The notes beneath the pieces are model-generated. The model saw nothing but the letters and a program-made list of their open reading frames with translations, was not told the DNA's origin and did not search any database. The position numbers and the translations under genes were made by a program. This document shows positions 24,323-34,336 of a stretch of 64,000 bases of DNA, piece by piece (within the stretch, counting starts at the first letter, position 1; each line of letters opens with the position of its first letter). Location: NCBI GenBank assembly GCA_007570785.1, contig ML662442.1, positions 33,155,909 to 33,219,908 of the forward strand, read 5' to 3'. Source of the DNA: Antilocapra americana. Lineage: Eukaryota; Chordata; Mammalia; Artiodactyla; Antilocapridae.

Positions 24323-25290
24323 AGCCCTTCCGGGTTCGTCCCTGTCACGGGCGCTGAGGCAGCTCTGGCAGCACCTGCGTGGCGAGCATAGCTGCCCAGA
24401 GGCGCGGGCCTGCCCTGCGGCTCTGCGCAGCAGTTTTTCTGCTTGATCTGGCTTTCTGTAAAGGACACGTGGAAGATGTAGATGACTCGTTTAAAGAAAA
24501 TCGAAAAGATGACATTTGGCTTGTAGATTTTTATGCACCATGGTGTGGCCATTGTAAAAAGCTGGAACCGATTTGGAATGAAGTTGGACTTGAGATGAAA
24601 AGCATCGGTTCTCCAGTCAAAGTGGGAAAGATGGATGCTACTTCCTATTCCAGCATTGCTTCAGAGTTTGGAGTTTGAGGTTATCCAACAATTAAATATT
24701 AAAAGGGGACCTAGCATATAATTATAGAGGACCACGGATAAAAGATGATATAATTGAGTTTGCTCACAGAGTGTCAGGGGCTTTAATTCGGCCACTTCCA
24801 AGTCAGCAAATGTTTGAACATATGCAGAAGAGACATTGTGTATTTTTTGTTTATATAGGTGGAGAGTCACCTCTGAAGGAGAAATACAATGATGCTGCTT
24901 CAGAGTTAATTGTATATACATACTTCTTTTCTGCCTCCGAAGAAGTTGTCCCTGCGTATGTGACACTGAAAGAGATGCCTGCTGTGCTTGTTTTCAAAGA
25001 TGAAACCTACTTTGTTTATGATGAGTATGAAGATGGTGATCTGTCATCTTGGATCAACAGGGAGAGGTTTCAGAACTACCTCACGGTGGACGGCTTCCTC
25101 CTGTATGAGCTTGGAGACACTGGAAAGCTTGTGGCTATTGCAGTAATTGATGAGAAAAATACATCAGTTGAGCATACCAGATTAAAATCAATTATTCAGG
25201 AAGTTGCTAGAGATTACAGAGACCAGTTCCACAGGGATTTTCAGTTTGGCCATATGGATGGAAATGACTATATAAATACCTTGCTGATGG

Positions 25291-25642
25291 ACATCAGGGT
25301 CTTTTCCAATGACTCAGTTCTTTGCATCAGGCAGCCAAAGTATTGGAGCTTCAGCATCAGTCCTTCCAAGGAACATTCAGGATTAATTTCCTTTAGGATT
25401 GACTGGTTTGATCTCCTTGCAGTCCAAGGGACTCTCAAGAGTCTTCTCCAACACCACAGTTCAAAAGCACCAATTATTGGTGCTCAGCTTTCCTTATGGT
25501 CCAACTCTCAGATCCATACATGACTACTGGAAAACCATAGCTTTGACTGTATGGATCTTTGTCAGTAAAGTGATGTCTCTGCTTTTTAGTAGTCTGTCTA
25601 GGTTTGTTACAGCGTTTCTTCCAGGGAGCAAGTATCTTAATA
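25291..25642 (-). mobile_element. BovB LINE 3'-region fragment lacking its tail
   Basis: Minus-strand BovB text from the C-terminal coding region (acatcagggtcttttccaat at the left, agggagcaagtatctt at the right). The last ~190 bp and tail of BovB are missing at the left junction with TMX3, so this is not a simple insertion end. A deletion that took both the TMX3 C-terminal coding part and the BovB tail is the simplest explanation (inference). Confidence 0.92.
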
Positions 25643-25971
25643 ATCTTAAAATTACAGAATAAAGTAGCTTTATTCATTTATAATCAATTCATTATCCTTA
25701 TTCCAGTAAGAATTTTAGAGGGTTTACCAAATATATAAAGTACCAGATTTAATACATAATGAAGAAATCAAGACAAAGGAAAATAAAAGTATCTATAAAA
25801 TTATTAAAGGTACTTATTTGAATTTTTAATACTCAATACAAAGTATAAAAACATGGTTTACACATTTCCCATCACCTATAAAATGACTGTTGCTTATAGG
25901 AGTTTGGTTGACCTTGTAGAGACCTAAGGGAAATTGCTATGCTGCGTAATCTTATAAAGGGGCACATTATA

Positions 25972-26167
25972 GTGTGCTCAGTTGTGTCCAACTCTGAGAT
26001 CTCAGGGATGGTTGCTCGCCGAGCTCCTCTGTCCACGGGATTCTCTAGACAAGAACACGGGCCTGGGTTGCCGTGTCCTCCTCCAGGGGATCCTCCCGAC
26101 CCAGACGAACACCTGCGTCTCCTGCCCTGGCAGGCGGATTCTGTACCACACGCCACCTGAGAAGCCC
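25972..26167 (-). mobile_element. Bov-tA SINE in the presumed TMX3 3' UTR
   Basis: GC-rich minus-strand Bov-tA of the longer type (tgccgtgtcctcctccaggg, then ccacctgagaagcccc). Overlapping frames here on both strands (25872-26276) are SINE-derived. Confidence 0.9.
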
Positions 26168-26559
26168 CATGTTACAACAGAGATATATTTTAATAGGATT
26201 TTGTAACACTGTGTATAGTAAGGGCTTCAGTGCAACCACTTTTTATAATGTTCTTGGAGGCAAGCCAACAAAGTGATGCAGTAAAACACAGTGAGCAAAG
26301 GCCAAAGCAGTTTGCGCCTGATAAACATCTCCTTGATTCTTGGTAATACTCAGAATTTCTAGAGATGGATGGACGTTGCTTCACGAGTATTACTTCTAAT
26401 GTGAGTTACGTGATAGTAGAAGTTTTGCTACTGCTGTGGTCAGAAGTTTGTACTTTTTTTTTTTTGAGAGAGAGAAGAGAGAAAGCATATAAAGATGGTT
26501 ATATAGTACTTGAAGGTCCTCAGCGAGCACTTATCTTGTGACCAACACTGGACTGGGTG

Positions 26560-26785
26560 GTCAGCGTGCGTTTTCTGACTTTTATGCTAACTCAGTAGGG
26601 TGTAAGTACTATTATTCTTTCCATTTTATATAGATGAGAAAATAGAGATTTCTTAGAAGAAACTCAAGGAAGTTCACTAATAAGCCAAACGATGCCCAGC
26701 AAGTAAGTCAAAGAGAGACCCAGGCCCCGAATCCAGATCTCTGACTCCAGTAGCTCCTCACCACTGTACCATCAGTATTGACACA
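26560..26785 (-). repeat. MIR SINE remnant (antisense)
   Basis: Antisense MIR order: ttccattttatatagatgag, gaaactcaaggaagttcact, gacccaggccccgaatccag, ctctgactccagtagctcct. It would be part of the TMX3 3' UTR if that inference holds. Confidence 0.65.
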
Positions 26786-27235
26786 TCAGTTAGTGGAATT
26801 TCATGAGTATTTATGCCTAGAAGTTTTTAACTTAGGGCAAAATACATGATATTATATGATAGCTTAACACGGCAGCTTTGACTATGATTTTTACTTTTTC
26901 TCCAAGGAAATGGGGTCCTCTCAGACCTTTGAGCTGTTAAATTATTTTGTATTATGTTTCTGTGAGCATTGTTAAGAGGGAATAGAATGCAGTGTTATTT
27001 TTCATCATTATTCAAATTGAATTATCTCAGAAAATATTGTTTCTAGTTCAACTTCTTTATATTTTTGTAGGAAGACCAGGTTCTTAATTCATTCCACAAA
27101 AATAGAATTTTGCTGCTGATAGAGTATAACGATAATTGCTATAAGTCAAAAAATTGTTTCCTGTTTTTGTGAACAAGAATGAAGCTAAGAATATTTTTTA
27201 ATTACACAGTTAATTATTGCCTAATAATACTGGAT

Positions 27236-27241
27236 AATAAA
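27236..27241 (+). promoter_or_regulatory. Polyadenylation signal AATAAA of retrocopied mRNA
   Basis: AATAAA about 30 bases before a 15-base A run (27272-27286). The spacing is typical of an mRNA cleavage site copied into DNA with its tail. Confidence 0.8.
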
Positions 27242-27282
27242 GTATACTGGTGTTCACTGGTGTAAAACAGTAAAAAAAAAAA

Positions 27283-27775
27283 AAAAGCAGAGACATTACT
27301 TAGCCAACAAAGGTCTGTCGAGTCAAAGCTATGGTTTTTCCAGTAATCATGTACAGATGTGAGAGTTGGACTATAAAGAAAGCTGAGTGCCAAAGAATTG
27401 ATGTTTTTGAACTGTCATGTTGGAGAAGACTCTTGAGAGTCCCTTGGACTGCAAGGAGATCCAACCAGTCCATACTAAAGGAGGTCAGTCCTGAATATTC
27501 ACTGGAAGGACTGATGTTGAAGCTGAAACTCCAATACTTAGGACACCTGATACAAAGAACTGACTCATTTGAAAAGACCCTGATGCTGTGGAAGACTGAA
27601 GCCAGGAGGAGAAGGGGATGACAGGGGATGAGATGGTTGAATGGCATCACTGAATCAATAGACATGAGTCTGAGTAAACTCCGGGAGTTGGTGATGGACA
27701 GGGAGCCCTGGCATGCTGCAGTCCATGGGGTCACAAAGAGTAGGACATGACTGAGTGACTGAACTGAACTAAACT
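27283..27775 (+). mobile_element. BovB LINE 3' end (3' part of element split by TMX3 retrocopy)
   Basis: Sense BovB 3' end from aaaagcagagacattact through the C-terminal region to the tail gtgactgaactgaactaaac. It continues the BovB that stops at 24322. The 27331-27621 frame is BovB coding debris. Confidence 0.95.
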
Positions 27776-28005
27776 ACATCAAGACTGTATATTATCATCT
27801 TGCTTATTTAATTTATATGCAGAGTACACCATGAGAAATGCTAGCTGGATGATGCACAAGGTGGAATCAAGATTGACAGAAGAAATATCAATAACCTCAT
27901 ATATGCAGACGACATGAACTTTATGGCAGAAAGTGAAGAACTAAAAAGCCTCTTGGTGAAAGTGAAAGAGGATGGTGAAAAAGCTGGCTTAAAACTCAAC
28001 ATTCA
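27776..28005 (+). mobile_element. BovB LINE, 5' part of element split by L1
   Basis: Sense BovB reverse transcriptase text starting tacatcaagactgtatatta and ending in ggcttaaaactcaacattca, where L1 enters. Resumes at 30096. Confidence 0.9.
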
Positions 28006-30080
28006 TTAATTTCTCTTTCTGTTTTCTCATTGTTAGTGTATAGGAATGCCAGGGATTTCTGTGTGTTGATTTTGTACCCTGAAACTTTACTATATTCACT
28101 GATTAGCTCTAGTAATTTTCTGGTAGAGTCTTTAGGGTTTTCTATGTAGAGGATCATGTCATCTGCAAACAGAGAGAGTTTTACTTCTTCTTTTCCAATC
28201 TGGATCCCTTTTATTTCTTTATTCCATTCACCATCAAAACAAAAAGAATAAAATACTTAGGAGTATTTCTACCTAAAGAAACAAAAGACTTGTATATAGA
28301 AAACTATAAAACACTGATGAAAGAAATCAAAGAGGACACAAATACATGGAGAAATATACCGTGTTCGTGGATTGGAGGAATCAATATAGTGAAAATGAGT
28401 ATACTACCCAAAGCAATCTATAGATTCAATGCAATTCCTATCAAGCTACCAGAGGTCTTTTTCAGAGAATTAGAACAAATAATTTCACAATTTGTATGGA
28501 AATACAAAAAACCTCGTATAGCCAAAGCAATCTTGAGAAAGAAGAATTGAACTGGAGGAATCAACCTATCTGACTTTAGGCTATACTACAAATCCACAGT
28601 CATTAAGACAGTATGGTACTGGCACAAAGACAGAAATTCAATTTAGATCAATGGAACAGAATAGAAAGCCCAGAGATAAATCCATGCATCTATGGACACC
28701 TTATCTTTGACAAAGGAGGCAAGAATATACAATGGAGAAAAGACAACCTCTTTAACAAGTGGTGCTGGTAAAACTGGACAGCCACTTGTAAAAGAATGAA
28801 ACTAGAACACTTTCTAACACCATACACAAAGATAAACTCAAAATGGATCAAAGATCTAAGCATAAGACCAGAAACTATAAAACTCCTAGAGGATAACATA
28901 GGCAAAACACTCCGACATAAACCAAAGCAGGATCCTCTATGACCCACCTCCCAGAATACTGGAAATAAAAGCACGAATAAACAAATGGGACCTAATTAAA
29001 ATTAAAAGCTTCTGCACAACAAAGGAAACTATAAGCAAGGTGAAAAGACAGCCTTCAGAATGGGAGAAAATAGTAGCCAATGAAGCAACGGACAAACAAT
29101 TTATCTCAAAAATATACAAGCAACTCCTGCAGCTCCATTCTAGGAAAATAAATGACCCAATCAAAAAGTGGGCCAAAGAACTTAACAGACATTTCTCCAA
29201 AGAAGACATAAAAATGGCTAACAAACACATGAAAAGATGCTCAACATCACTCATTATTAGAGAAATGCAAATCAAAACCGCAAGGAGGTGCCACTTTACA
29301 CCAGTCAGAATGGCTGCCATCCAGAAGTCTTCAAGCAATAAATGCTGGAGAGGATGTGGAGAAAAGGGAACCCTCTTACACCATTGGTGGGAATGCAAAC
29401 TAGTACAGCCACTATGGAGAAGAGTGTGGAGATTCCTTAAAAAACTGGAAGGAGAACTGCCATATGACCCAGCAATCCCACTGCTGGGCATATACACCAA
29501 GGAAACCAGAATTGAAAGAGCCACGTGTACCCCAATGTTCATCGCCGCATTGTTGACAATAGCCAGGACATGGAAGCAACCGGACGAATGGATAAGAAAG
29601 CTGTGGTACATATACACAATGGAATATGACTCAGCATTAAAAAAAAATTCATTTGAATTAGTTCTACTCAGGTGGATGGAACTGGAGCCTATTATCCAGA
29701 GTGAAGTAAGCCAGAAGGAAAAACAATAATACAGTATACTAATGCATATATATGGAATTTAGAAAGATGGCAGCAAGAACCCTGCATGTGAGACAGCAAA
29801 AGAAACGCAGATGTACAGAACAGACTCATGGACTCTGTGGAAGAGGGCAAGGGTGGGATGATATGGGAGAATGGCATTGATACATGTTAATTATCATATG
29901 TGAAATCAATTGCCAGCCCAGGGCTGATGCTCGGGGCTGGTGCACCGAGATGTCCCAGGGGGAGGGAATCAGGAGGGAGGAAGGAGGGGGGTTCTGGAGG
30001 GGGAGCATATGTAAACCCATGGCGGTTTCATGTCATTGTATGGCAAAACCAACACAATAAAGTAAATAAAATTAAAAAAA
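28006..30080 (+). mobile_element. Ruminant L1 with inverted 5' segment (twin-primed)
   Basis: A 5'-truncated L1 nested in BovB. The first ~220 bp (28006-28226) are L1 ORF2 in reverse; from about 28227 it reads sense ORF2, 3' UTR and poly-A. The two pieces are neighbours in normal L1 with only ~10 bases lost, as expected from twin priming. A perfect 15-bp target duplication, aaaactcaacattca (27991-28005 and 30081-30095), bounds it, cut at a TT/AAAA site. ORF2 is dead: TGA after residue 86 of the 28290-28550 frame, several small deletions, one removing ~18 bp near 29580. The 29040-29729 frame (229 residues) is the longest remnant. Confidence 0.96.
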
Positions 30081-30095
30081 AAAACTCAACATTCA

Positions 30096-30335
30096 AAAAA
30101 CTAAGATCATGGCATCCAATTCCATCACTTCATGGCAAATAGATGGGGAACAAATGGAAATGGTGACAGGCTTTACTTTCTTGAGCTCCAAAATCACTGC
30201 TGATAGTGATCACTCATGGACATGTGTTTGAGCAAACTCCAGGAGATAGAGAAGAACAGGGAAGCCTGGCATGCTGCAGTCCATGGGGTGATGAAAAGTT
30301 GGACTTGAGTGAGCAGCTGAACAACAACAACAAAA
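30096..30335 (+). mobile_element. BovB LINE, 3' part of element split by L1
   Basis: BovB resumes at aaaaactaagatcatggcat, then jumps by internal deletion of about 350 bp (near 30208) into the tail region ending gcatgctgcagtccatgggg and a short CAA repeat. Confidence 0.9.
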
Positions 30336-31020
30336 ATAAAGTTCAATGTACCTTTTTGTTGTATGACTACATGGGAGGTCTTTAAGGATAAGTAGTCTCC
30401 CTGAAGTAATTGTGGTAATGGGCTTCCAGTTATTCTAACAATTGTTACTCCAACAACAATGACCCTCCTCCACTTTTGAAAGAATAGTCTTTAAGAAATC
30501 AAGTATTCACTGGAAAGGAATTATTTATCATAAATTAAATTGATTTCAGGCATTTAGCTTCCTCAAGCTTAGACCTTTTTCTTTTTTTTTCCTGCTGTTA
30601 TCTTATTGATAGAGTTGAGACTGACAGCTGGTCAAGGAAACCCCATCAGGCCAATAGTTTGTTAAGAGATTTAACCGTCATGCTGATACAATAATCTCAC
30701 TAAGTGCTTTAGTTCAACAATGAGAAGCTAACTTAGGCAAGCCCAGGCCAGTGTTTCTAGGTGTACAACTCAATCTTCCCCAAATGATGACAGAACCACC
30801 CAATAATGTCTTGAGAAAGGTCAGTCTACACACTTTTATCCCCAAGTACTAAGTAGCTTTCATATTTATACCCAACTTTGATATAGGCACTTGAACAAGA
30901 CCTTCTGGATTAATGCTCCTGAGGAAGGAGATAAAATGATATGTTCCTTGAGAAGCAAGTCACTGTTGGTTTCTAGAAATTAGAAGACTTTAATAACTGA
31001 ACACCACCACCACCACAGTC
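30336..31020. other. Nothing recognised
   Basis: No supported feature. Confidence 0.4.
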
Positions 31021-31025
31021 AGAAA

Positions 31026-31236
31026 AAGTGAAAGTCATTCAGTTGTATCTGACTCTCTGCTGGACTATCCATGGATGGCAGCCCACCAGGCTCCTCTGTC
31101 CATGGAATTCTCCAGGCAAAGATATTGGAGTGGGTAGCTGTTCCCTTCTCCAGGGGATCTTCCCGACCCAGAGATTGAATCCACATCTCCTGCATTGCAG
31201 GAAGATTTTTTATCATCTGAGCCATCAGGGAAGCCC
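31026..31236 (-). mobile_element. Bov-tA SINE
   Basis: Minus-strand Bov-tA from the tail complement (aagtgaaagtcattcagttg) to the tRNA-like start (agccatcagggaagccc). A short agtcaga repeat on each side may be the target duplication. Confidence 0.92.
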
Positions 31237-31239
31237 TTA

Positions 31240-34089
31240 TAGTCAGAGTACTTTATTTAATGATTATAAAATAATTATTAATATTATCAAAGATAATAAG
31301 CTAACAATGTTTTCTGTAATTCACATGACATTGATTTTTGTGATATAGTGTCAGATCTGCTTTCCTACCTTTGTCATCTACTCAGGAGATTTAGTAGTCA
31401 AAACAATTATACTATTTATTTTTTAAATGGTGCTTTCACCTCAGGTTACAAAAGCTCTTATGCTATAACTTGCGATAAACATCAATATCTATTAAATTAA
31501 GTAAAATATAAATTTACCTAAAGTGCCAAAAAGTATTTGAAGTGCCTCTCTGACTTAAAAAGAACACGTATATAACTTGAAAAGAAGGTATCATTATCGT
31601 ATCACATTTCTGGAAAACAAAATATGCTGGCTTTTGCATTTAAGATACTGTATTTGTTGGTGGTTTATGGGGTGTGTAGGAAAACCAGGAGTTACTGCTG
31701 AAAGATAAATTCCATGCAGCTATAACAGAATGTTTAAATAAGTTATTTTTGAATAAGATCTTTTATGTCCCATGCAATTCAGTGCCTCAGGCTGTGAGCT
31801 CCTATAACTTGGGTTGAAGGAAGTCTAGTCTCTGCTGAAACAAAAGTATAAGATGAATTATGTCAAGGGAAACCCTAGTTTAATATGCTGTGCCCTGGCT
31901 TCCTCATAGAGGTTTCTTTGTAAAATACCCTGAGGGTGCAGGCAAGGAGCAGATTCTAGTATTTCTGGTCAATTTCAAACAAACATATGAAAATGACATA
32001 AAATGGCAGTAATATAGTCTTACAAGCATAGGGAGGCTTGATCCTTCTGTCGGCCTCTTTAACTTTTTCCAACTATGTTTAGTTTTCTTCCTTTATAATT
32101 TATTGATTTAGAAGCAAAGCTTTTCTTTGCACTTATCTGCTGGCTGTACAAAAATTAAATCTCCAAGATAATAGCATACATCTGCTGTGTCTCAATTTCT
32201 AAAGAATTTATGTTTATGCTTCTAAATTTCACCCCCTCAGTGAGACTCTCATGAACAAGCAAAAGTCATTTCCTATCCCCTTTTCCTGCTTTATCCATCT
32301 CTAAAGACTTTATAATGGTCTAATGTATTATAAACTTAACCACTTTGCTTTTTGGATTGCCTGTCTCTCTGTTACCCTAGATCATAAACTCCATGAGAGA
32401 AGGACTTTGGGTCTGTTTTGCTCACTGCTAAATCCCAAGAGGCTTAAACATTGACTGGCACATAACTCAACAGCATTGGTTTAGGGTTTTAAGAATTGGA
32501 ATTCATAGAATAAATAAGAGAGGTGGGAAAGTAGGTTGAATATACAACAGGGATTATGTGTGATCTTTATAGCATGTTTCTTTACTGATTCTGGATAACG
32601 GACCAAGAGGAATTTTTTGAAATATTCACTGTTTATTTTTCTATTACTGTTCTATTTCTTTTTGTCTCTCTCCAGGCACCCAATATTCTTTCCTACCTTA
32701 CTCCCTCATACAGCACTCACATAGCCCTCGTACTTCAGAAAGGTGAGTAAAAAATATCTTCCTTCCTTTAAAATATAAAAGGTCTCATGACTCCAGTTAC
32801 TTCAATTATGATTCCTCCCCACATCTTTCCACAAACTTTGTCCTCTTTGAGCTGACAGTAGATAATTTTTGGAGCCGTAAGTTTAAACAAATTCATTTTT
32901 AACCTCTTTGACTCCCTAGGTTCTGTCTGCTGGTTTACCTGTTTTTCTTGTTAAATCATACTAATCTTGAATTTTTGAAGTATTGGAAGTGTGACAAAGT
33001 CAAACAAAATATTTTGGACAGGTGTAAAGATCCATCCTTTGAAGCAGGACCTGGGATGATCCCAGTTTATCTGGGATTTTGCCAGTTTTATCACTTTAAG
33101 CTCTACATCCAGACAAACTGAGATATCTGGTCATCACAAGCAGATCTCAATGTATGGGCAAGGTTTCCTTGCCTAGAAACATGCCTCTGGGCTTCGGTTT
33201 CTTAACTCATCCTAGTTTGTCTCCTTCTACTGCTGCTCTTCTAGAACTAACAGAGTTTTGCACACCAACCATCATGGCAGGGTAATGCTGCCTCTGATGG
33301 TGGGAATGGAGAGTGAGAACTAGAAGGGATCAGATGTCCATATAGCTCCTCAGTTTTTATGTGCCATGATGGATGCTCATTCAGGATAATCCAAGCAAGT
33401 CATCAATGCAACCCAAACCATGAGGCAATCAAATGTAGAATTAAATGCTGTCTTATAATCAGGAAACAAACACATTCAAAATACATTCTAATCCATAAGA
33501 AATAATGTGACTTCCATGCAAAGAACAATTTGACACTGGTTATTGGAAGACTACAGCAAACTTGTTCGTTGCTTTGGTTTGTATCACTGATGGTCAATAT
33601 TCTTTATTCATGAAGAAGTTTCTAGATGTTTTTTTTGAGAGCAGCATCAGCTCCACTATGTCAGGGTAGACACATAATCAGTCAGGGTAGCTTCATTCTA
33701 ACATTGAACTTAGCTCCAAGTGCCTCTGACTATTATTCTACATCCAAGCTTTATCTATATTACAGAAAAAACACTAGTTTAGAACTTAGCCTGATCCAGT
33801 CCTAGCTTCACCGTGTCTCAGACGTGAGAACTTGGGCAATAAGAGAACATTCGTAAGGAGATCAATAAATAGGGAACAACAAGGTCTAACCTGCCCATTC
33901 ACATGGTTATTGTTGGATCAATAAGATAAGGACCTTAGAAGGTTTTTTCATACATATAACATATTTTTGACTATTTGGTAACATCAATTCCATACATCAA
34001 ATTAAATAATGAAGCATGCATCTATTGATAAAAAAACTGAATTACAGCAGTCAAAGTAGACGGCGGAGAGGCACGAGCCTTTGACTGGT
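31240..34089. other. Mostly unrecognised; L2-like remnant inside
   Basis: About 2.85 kb. The only recognised piece is an L2-like tail at about 32300-32480. No gene, exon-like run or RNA was supported. Confidence 0.4.
32300..32480 (+). repeat. LINE L2 3'-end remnant
   Basis: The order tagatcataaactccatgag, ggtctgttttgctcactgct, then cattgactggcacataactc is characteristic of the L2 3' end, though diverged. Confidence 0.6.
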
Positions 34090-34097
34090 AGCAGTGT

Positions 34098-34328
34098 GTG
34101 TGGCTGCATGTGTGCTAAGCCCCCTCAGTCATATCCAACCCTTTGCGACCCTATGGACTGTAGCCCACCAGGCTCCTCTGTCCATGGGGTTCTCCCAGCA
34201 AGAACACTAGAGTGGGTTGCCGTGCCCTCCTCCAGGGGGCCTTCCCAACCCAGGGATTGAACCCATGTTTATTACATCTCCTGCATTGGCAGGTGGGTTC
34301 TTTACCACTAGCACCACCTGTGAAGCCC
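34098..34328 (-). mobile_element. Bov-tA SINE, longer subtype
   Basis: Minus-strand Bov-tA of the longer type (extra tttattacatctcctgcatt tract; ends accacctgtgaagccc). A target duplication agcagtgt at 34090-34097 and 34329-34336 bounds it. Confidence 0.93.
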
Positions 34329-34336
34329 AGCAGTGT

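Larger units (their letters stand above)
24324..27282 (+). pseudogene. TMX3: Processed retrocopy of TMX3 (thioredoxin-related transmembrane protein 3)
   Basis: TMX3 is an ER-membrane protein-disulfide-isomerase family enzyme with a thioredoxin-like active site. This is an intronless copy: some 5' UTR (24324-24378), then coding text from 24379. The expected ATG appears as GTG (inferred). The active site WCGHC is intact at 24541-24555. Damage: a TGA at 24676-24678 (codon 100), a one-base deletion near 24694-24698 that shifts the frame, and loss of everything after about codon 300. From about 25291 a minus-strand BovB fragment replaces the remaining b' domain, membrane span and C-terminus. The second stretch in the shifted frame (24771-25290) still reads TMX3 text. 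Downstream DNA to 27282, with AATAAA at 27236-27241 and poly-A at 27272-27286, is probably the 3' UTR (inference). It sits inside a BovB with a diverged target duplication (24310-24323 and 27283-27295). It is not expected to make working enzyme. Confidence 0.93.

Noticed and set aside
24379..25523. A functional TMX3 gene (two consecutive frames with clear similarity)
   Set aside because: No introns, a GTG in place of the start ATG, a TGA at codon 100, a frameshift just after, a lost C-terminal half, and a poly-A tail. It is a retrocopy.
25872..26276. A cluster of 64-94-residue frames on both strands
   Set aside because: All lie in the GC-rich Bov-tA SINE; none is host coding.
27300..27734. 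A 144-residue minus-strand frame
   Set aside because: It is the antisense shadow of the BovB 3' end.
28937..29617. A 226-residue minus-strand frame in the twin-primed L1
   Set aside because: Antisense of L1 ORF2; similar antisense frames recur at 39044-39652 and 12433-12909, as expected for a repeat.
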